A stretch of DNA of 35,427 bases from Chalara sp. BL73. Taxonomy: Eukaryota; Ascomycota; Leotiomycetes; Helotiales. This document shows, in pieces, positions 31,390 through 35,427 of this stretch. Numbering within the stretch: position 1 is the first letter of the stretch; every line of letters starts with the position of its first letter. A program made the translations under genes and the position numbers. Where the stretch lies: assembly GCA_918026815.1 (NCBI GenBank), contig CAKJVC010000043.1, positions 1 through 35,427 of the forward strand, given 5' to 3'. The notes under the pieces were generated by a model, which saw only the letters and a program-made list of their open reading frames with translations, had not been told where the DNA came from and made no database searches.

Positions 31390-32945
31390 ATATCATGGTT
31401 CTGACGTCGCTGTAGCACTGCAAGTCATAGCGTCAAGAGCGTAAGCCTGAAAAGACCTGACGGATCTGATTCCAGCGCGACTACCTGCGATCAAACTGTA
31501 CCGGTTGGCTTTAAGAACGTGCACGCTTCCGCCTGTACTGACCTTCCCCCTTCCGAATACAGTCACTGTGCAGTTTTCGGGTCCCTCCGCTGTTCTTTCG
31601 GGTCGGGGAACACTGCCAGCATGAGTCTCAATCCTCGAGGAGCAGTGCTTGCTATCTCCATCACACTTCCTCGTTGAGCTATTTGTCCCCTTGTTGCGGC
31701 GATCCTCTACTTGTATTTTCACTGATTGACTATAGGGGAACCTCACTCGAAACGGCCCGACGCGTTGTCATTGATAGCGGCGTTGAAGTTGTTCGGCTCA
31801 AACGTCGCGCAATTGTTCCTTAGTTGATGAGATCTCCTACCCGTAGCCTACCTTGTCTGTTGAGCTTCGGTTGCTCTTGGCGGCGAGGGCGGAAATCCAC
31901 CCACTGGAGAGCTTGCTTTCATGAGCGAGCTTTAAGGTGTTCAATGTGTTGCGTTCTTTATCGCTACAGGGTTGAATTCCAGGCCTTTGCACCTTGTGCA
32001 TCGTTTGCTTGTTGGTACTCGGGATTGCCCGTCCGTGGATCCTTGATCCTATTTCCGGAAGGCAACAAGCTAAGTCCGGTTCAGGCTTGTTGTGGCTAAG
32101 TATCCCTGAGCGCTATCGAATCCCTTTGTCGTTTTCTCTTGGCTAATAGCGTTACAGAATAGGAACCCTTAGGATCGGGATAAGCTTCTCTGAACTGGAA
32201 CTGGACCTACTGGAACTGCTGGATCTGGAGCCGGATCGTGAGCTATAGGGGCATTTTCGGGTTATTGGGGCATATCAGGCTTGCTGGGAGCCTGTAGGGT
32301 TGTTCTAAGGCTTGAGGTCTCTCTTAGGCTATCAATCTCCACGGGCTTGGGGTCAAGTTGAGTGCTGGGAGTAGCTGCCCTGGCGTTCCTTCCTCAGGCT
32401 TTAAGGAGTTTGCTGAGGAGCTGCACTTCGTCTAGGCTTCTCCTAATAATTTTTTGTTTTTCTCCTCGGGGTAGCTGGGGATCCTTTTATTTCCCTGGCC
32501 GCCCTGATCTTTTTCACTGTGCCTTTGGGGGCTTTCTATAGAGCTTTTTGTGGTCTTGGGGCATATGCGGCTTTGGGGGCTGTTTGACTTGATTGGCCTA
32601 TCTAGGGATAGCTTGCTGTTCCTCTTACTATTTTCGTGGGCTTCTGGGGTTGCGTTCCGCTTGCCGGTGCGATGGTTACTGAAGCTTTTCCTCCCTGCAC
32701 CTATGGGTGTCTAGGCCACAACTACGACCCCTACCCATGTAACGGGGTGCTGAATTGTGCGCGTCCTGGCCCACGAAAGGCAGAGATAGGGGCACTGTCG
32801 GAGGGATCGTCGCTGAGCTGGTGGGTGGAACGTGTGGTAGCTGGTGACAGCTGCTGTCGGCGACCCGGTTTGGGACCCGTTGTAGTGCCGGCCAAGACTT
32901 TCTTCCTACTATAGGGGGCTTCTAGGCTGGTAGCGCTTTGAACCT
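31390..32945. other. GC-richer region, no gene supported
   Basis: Frames of 65-120 codons occur on both strands (for example minus 31393-31746), but none has recognisable motifs. Because the pol gene to the right ends at 32946 on the minus strand, this region should contain the 3' non-coding part and 3' LTR of that element. I could not locate an LTR edge. Confidence 0.4.
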
Positions 32946-35427
32946 TTAGTAGTCCGAGGGTTCTTCAGAATCATTTACCCGGGCATATAGGCTTCTCTGT
33001 GCGTTCGTTAAATAGGGTGGTTGAACAACGAATTGTCGGCTGCTTCCTTCCCTTTCCTCAATATCTCCAGGCTCTTCAAGGTCAGGCTCGGAGCTTGAAT
33101 CACTTGTTACCCCATCGTCCGGCGCATAGAAATGACCCTCTCGTTGGAAAAATAGCTTAAGCCTACTTCCTGAGAAAGTTCCTTTCAGGGCCACTCCGTC
33201 AGGCCCAAGCTCCTTAAGCTTGTAGTACCCTTTGTCGTTGTTAGCGCTGAGTATTTGATATGGCCCTAGCCACCTGAAGTCAAGCTTTCTATTAGAAGAC
33301 ATGTCGATTTCTCTGACAGAGTCATGACGAAGTACAATGTCGTCTTTCTGCAGCGGTCTAGCTCTGATCCTATGCCTGGCATCAAAAACTTCTTTCCCTT
33401 CTTGCCGTCGACGAGTTTTTCTGTACCTGGCTTCTTCGACATCCTCCCTTCTCATTTGGAATTGCCTCGCCCTTAGCTCCAATAAGCTTAGAACGGTCCG
33501 TAATCTCCTCTGTAAAAAGGGTCCTCCAAGTGGGGAACTTCGATTCTATTGGCAGAATGGGCTCTCGTCCGTATACCATATAAAACGGTGTGTACCCTGT
33601 AGGTCCGTGAACTGTAGTGCGTTCCGCAAATAGAACAGCTGCTAAATTGTCAACCCAGCTTCCTCCTAGTTTAGACAAGGCGTCTTTCAGGGTTTTGTGA
33701 CCACGTTCGATCATTCCATTTGCTGCAGCATGGTATGCGGAGACCTGAATCCTGTTCACTCCCCATTTCGAGAGTAATTCTAGCACTTCTCCTTTGAATT
33801 CTCCTCCGCCATCTACAACTATCCTTCCGAAAATACCATGGCGGCAAATAACGTCTTCCCAAATGAATCGTGCAACTGTAGAAGCATCTTTACTCGCAAT
33901 AGCCCTTGCTTCGGGCCAGCCACTCATGTCGTCCCTGGCTACAACTAAGTACTTCTTCCCTTTCTGAGCCGGCATGTAAGTAATATCAATCGCCCATTTT
34001 CCATTAGCCCGTTCGACGCCGTAGGGTACATAGCTTCCTCTTCTTTTCCGGCCGCCCTGAATTGACATTCCTCGCACGTCTTGACGTAGTCTTTCACATC
34101 CTTATAGCAGCCGTGCCAGAAGTATCGTTGAGAAATTCTATGATAAGTGCTTTCTCTTCCTTTATGGCCGCTTTGGTGGTGTACATCCCGAAGGATCCTG
34201 TCTCGGATCCGCTTGCTATCGACTACAAGCTTGATAGGCATTCCTTTCGTTGGCAAGCGCCACAATTTCCGTCCGTGAACGCCATATTTCAGTGCTTCCT
34301 TTTTGAACTTGCGGAATTCTGGAACACTCATGTCTTTAGGCTTTCTGAGCGTTGTCAAATAGCGCGCTATCCTGATAGATTCTTCACTGTACTCAGAACT
34401 GGAAATAGGTGTTTCGTACTCAGGTCCTTCCGAGCTTGACTCGATTCCGATTTCTTCGCTACGTAAAGAAGCCACTTTATCTTTCATTTCTTGAAGTATT
34501 AGCTTTCTACTTCGCAACTCAGGATCTGTTTCATGCTCGGAGTCAGTGTTTTGTTCTGAGTCGACAATTTGTTCGGAGCCTATGTCTTGTTCGGTTTCTA
34601 CAGGGCATATTTCGTACGCTCCTAGTTCCGCCAGTATCCAATCGTCAATATCTTCGCTCTTTGAGTCGGTATCTTCAGGGTGAGGAGGTCTTCTTGACAG
34701 CGCATCAGCGGCTGTATGCTGTTTTCCGGGCACATGCCGTACTTCAAAATCAAATAGTCGTATCCAGGCAAGCCACCGAGTAATCAAGGCTCCTGGGTGA
34801 TCCGTAGCGGCTCTATTCAGCTGTGCTACAAGCACATTCGCATCTGTTTCCAACACAAAGTGGATTGCAATAATCCAAACTTGCAATTTCTTCAAAATCT
34901 TGAGAACGCCTCTGCACTCCCGTTTTGTAGCGTCGTAGTTGCGCTCGGCTTTCGACCAAGTCCCGCTTTCATATCTAGCAGGCCTAACTCTGCCTGATGC
35001 GAGATCCCTTTGGCCTAAGTAACCACCATAGCCATCCAAGCTGGCATCTACTCCTACAACAATTTCTCCGGCATCCGGCCCATAGTCGATCCGGATAAGC
35101 ACCGGCGCTGTAACCATAGCGTTTTGTAGCGTCCTCATAGCTACTCCCTGGACTTCAGGATCCCAATGCCATGTAACACCCTTTTTCATCAAGTCGTAAA
35201 TAGGTGCCGCAATAGTGCCGAAATCCTTCACCCAAATCCGGAAATACACGCACAAGCCTATAAAAGCTTTGGCTTCCGTAACGTTTTCAGGTGTTTTCCA
35301 GTTCATAATTTTGACGACTTTGTCCGCAGAAGGCTCTTTTCCTTTTGAGTTGCATACGAAGCCTACAATATTCAGCCTGTCTCTGCAGAATTGAGACTTA
35401 GGGCCTATAGAGCCCCTTGCACGCTCA
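32946..35427 (-). pseudogene. pol: Pol of a second Ty3/gypsy element, 3' part, two frameshifts
   Basis: Runs from the window edge to the stop at 32946. In order on the minus strand: the end of reverse transcriptase (VVKIMNWKTPENVTEAKAFI and FRIWVKDF); RNase H (GVDASLDGYGGYLGQ, TKRECRG, ETDANVL, ending DALSRRPP); an acidic spacer; the integrase zinc finger (HHQSGHKGR..CEECQF); the integrase core with DITYMP, VVDGGGEF and NGMIERGHKTLKDAL supplying the D, D and E; and a C-terminal domain (DFRWLGPYQILSANN) with acidic tail. Two frameshifts, near 34005 and 33485, split it into three open pieces of 453, 231 and 178 codons. There are almost no TAA/TAG stops, so unlike the left element it escaped RIP. 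It belongs to a different gypsy lineage, without a visible chromodomain. Confidence 0.9.

Noticed and set aside
31393..32914. ORFs of 65-117 codons in the GC-rich region
   Set aside because: No motifs, no consistent strand and no splice-linked continuation; GC-rich DNA yields open frames by chance.
1..35427. tRNA, rRNA or CRISPR arrays
   Set aside because: No cloverleaf, rRNA-like conserved sequence or regularly spaced direct repeats with unique spacers were seen.

Overview
The window looks like repeat-rich, subtelomere-like accessory DNA from a filamentous ascomycete. It holds chromodomain-bearing and other Ty3/gypsy retrotransposons, short GT..AG introns with a gctaac-type branch site, and RIP-like C-to-T decay. 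Conserved glutamines and tryptophans are replaced by TAA/TAG while reading frames stay largely intact. Nothing in it is clearly a functional gene: almost every recognisable gene is broken by in-frame stops, and the rightmost retroelement is broken by frameshifts.

Layout. (1) 1-6204: one RIP-decayed Ty3/gypsy chromovirus, with partial 5' LTR, Gag, Pol (protease, RT, RNase H, integrase, chromodomain), an antisense cysteine-rich/coiled-coil ORF, a polypurine tract and a truncated 3' LTR. (2) 6205-8349: AT-rich DNA with a short telomere-like run, a 30-bp minisatellite, inverted repeats and the N-terminal part of a two-zinc-finger protein (DUF3505/OrsD-like), cut off at about 8349. (3) 8350-29764: a 21-kb, AT-rich, RIP-decayed block. 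It contains a complete decayed Ser/Thr kinase, a decayed SNF2 helicase with about seven exons, a long orphan protein of about 1,350 residues, a 240-residue orphan on the minus strand, and weaker coding remnants. (4) 29765-35427: GC-richer DNA that shows little RIP, with LTR-like sequence, direct repeats and the 3' half of a second Ty3/gypsy element on the minus strand running out of the window.

The most unusual signal is confined to block 3. The 10-bp palindrome GTACTAGTAC, core of a longer TTGNNGTACTAGTACNNCAA consensus, occurs exactly 16 times by eye, and I saw none outside the block. In the two large genes it lies in introns of about 60 nt, between donor and branch site, or just outside the genes. 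All six introns I infer for the SNF2 gene carry it. At the right end it recurs once per unit in a tandem array with a period of about 240 bp. The last copy is cut exactly at its centre by the GC-richer sequence that follows. I read the block as a large mobile or multicopy element with an introner-like or protein-binding palindrome, but its outer termini and any transposase were not identified.
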